64,000 bases of DNA, taken from NCBI GenBank assembly GCA_017746715.1, contig JAGHZQ010000098.1, positions 26,339 to 90,338 on the forward strand, written 5' to 3'. Source of the stretch: Cyanobacteria bacterium SBLK (lineage in GTDB: Bacteria; Cyanobacteriota; Cyanobacteriia; Cyanobacteriales; Spirulinaceae). How positions within the stretch are numbered: position 1 is the first letter of the stretch; each line of letters starts with the position of its first letter. The notes under the pieces were generated by a model. The model did not search any database. It saw only the letters and a program-made list of their open reading frames with translations, and was not told where the DNA came from. The position numbers and the translations under genes are program-made. Below are positions 63,548 through 64,000 of the stretch, one piece after another.

Positions 63548-64000
63548 TAATAGATGCACTCTGATTCCTTTCCTCCTTGGCTTTTACCGTCGAGGAGTTT
63601 TTATTTGAATGCAAGGGAAAATCACGAAAAACTATCCGGAATCGCAAAAATAGTGACAGTAGATAAAGAGTAATAGATGCACCCTGATTCCTTTCCTCCT
63701 TGGCTTTTACCGTCGAGGAGTTTTTATTTACATATTGAGAAAAATAAGCAAAAACATCCGGAATCGAGAAAATAGTAGCAGTAGATAAAGAGTAATAGAT
63801 GCACCCTGATTTCTTTCCTCCTTGGCTTTTACCGCTGAGGAGTTTTTATTTGAATGCAAGGGAAAATCACGAAAAACTATCCGGAATCGCAAAAATAGTA
63901 GCAGTAGATAAAGAGTAATAGATGCACCCTGATTCCTTTCCTCCTTGGCTTTTACCGTCGAGGAGTTTTTATTTACATATTGAGAAAAATAAGCAAAAAC
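63548..64000. repeat. alternating 123-bp tandem repeat array, open at the right edge
   Basis: Four units begin at 63548, 63671, 63793 and 63916 (periods 123, 122, 123). Each starts TAATAGATGCA and contains CCTCCTTGGCTTTTACCG and AGGAGTTTTTATTT. The second half alternates between type A (GAATGCAAGGGAAAATCACG) and type B (ACATATTGAGAAAAATAAGC): A, B, A, B. Each unit has a short stem (CTCCTTG with CGAGGAG) followed by T-rich sequence, resembling a terminator. No coding frame spans it. Confidence 0.85.

Noticed and set aside
63548..64000. CRISPR array
   Set aside because: Units are about 123 bases with no short repeat alternating with unique spacers; the alternating halves are of only two types.
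1..64000. tRNA, rRNA, prophage or integrase genes
   Set aside because: I looked for TpsiC-loop motifs, rRNA signatures, integrase and phage structural proteins and saw none; a covariance-model search could still find a missed tRNA.

Overview
The window is a 64-kb piece of a cyanobacterial chromosome. The octamer GCGATCGC (HIP1) and its core CGATCG occur throughout. Many genes belong to cyanobacterial families: KGK, DUF2808, DUF1350, a class II Calvin-cycle aldolase, and the rpmH-rnpA-PH-yidC-jag-yceD block. The genus cannot be fixed from the sequence. No rRNA, tRNA, transposase or CRISPR array was seen. Nearly all identities rest on reading the translations by eye against remembered families.

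Layout. 1-3.2 kb: a proline-rich M23 peptidase running off the left edge, a biotin-protein ligase interrupted by repeat-derived sequence, and a KGK protein. 3.7-13.2 kb: one minus-strand operon that I read as an SspABCD-SspE type DNA phosphorothioation defence system (sspB, sspC, an extra nuclease, sspD, sspE, sspA). Both sspC and sspE carry a single in-frame stop. 13.2-16.1 kb: remnants of a formylglycine-type protein, a NACHT NTPase and a Uma2 nuclease, with an intact HsdR_N-like nuclease and a ferredoxin among them. 16.2-22 kb: fructose-bisphosphate aldolase, an exported hydratase-like protein and the three-subunit proton-translocating transhydrogenase. 22-26.5 kb: DUF2808 protein and the rpmH-rnpA-yidC block. 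26.5-35.8 kb: SDR enzyme, LytR-CpsA-Psr protein, mannose-1-phosphate guanylyltransferase, ABC1/UbiB kinase, a histidine kinase/response regulator pair and a TatA-like protein. 35.8-40.4 kb: a large unknown protein, then two TVP38 membrane proteins beside an ArsS-like radical SAM enzyme. 40.8-45 kb: a chaperone-usher-like operon (pilin-like subunit, chaperone, usher). 45-47.5 kb: an AT-rich restriction-modification unit in which a C-protein-like HTH appears fused to the putative endonuclease, with C-box-like operators, convergent with a C5 methyltransferase. 47.5-63.4 kb: Spy-like protein, two signalling proteins, MFS transporter, large zinc protease, aldo-keto reductase, DUF1350, beta-hydroxyacid dehydrogenase, Crp regulator, a gutted mrr gene, a sodium:solute symporter and a phosphoesterase. 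63.5-64 kb: a 123-bp tandem array with alternating unit types that runs off the right edge.

Two themes stand out. The first is decay of defence genes: two single nonsense codons in the Ssp operon, internal deletions in Uma2 and Mrr that removed the nuclease core, and further scraps. The second is a set of small dispersed repeats (a GCACTGAGCGAAG-type element, a CCCTCTTGGGAGGGG palindrome, a GGGACGTTGC palindrome and heptamer tracts) that lie between genes and, in birA, inside a reading frame.
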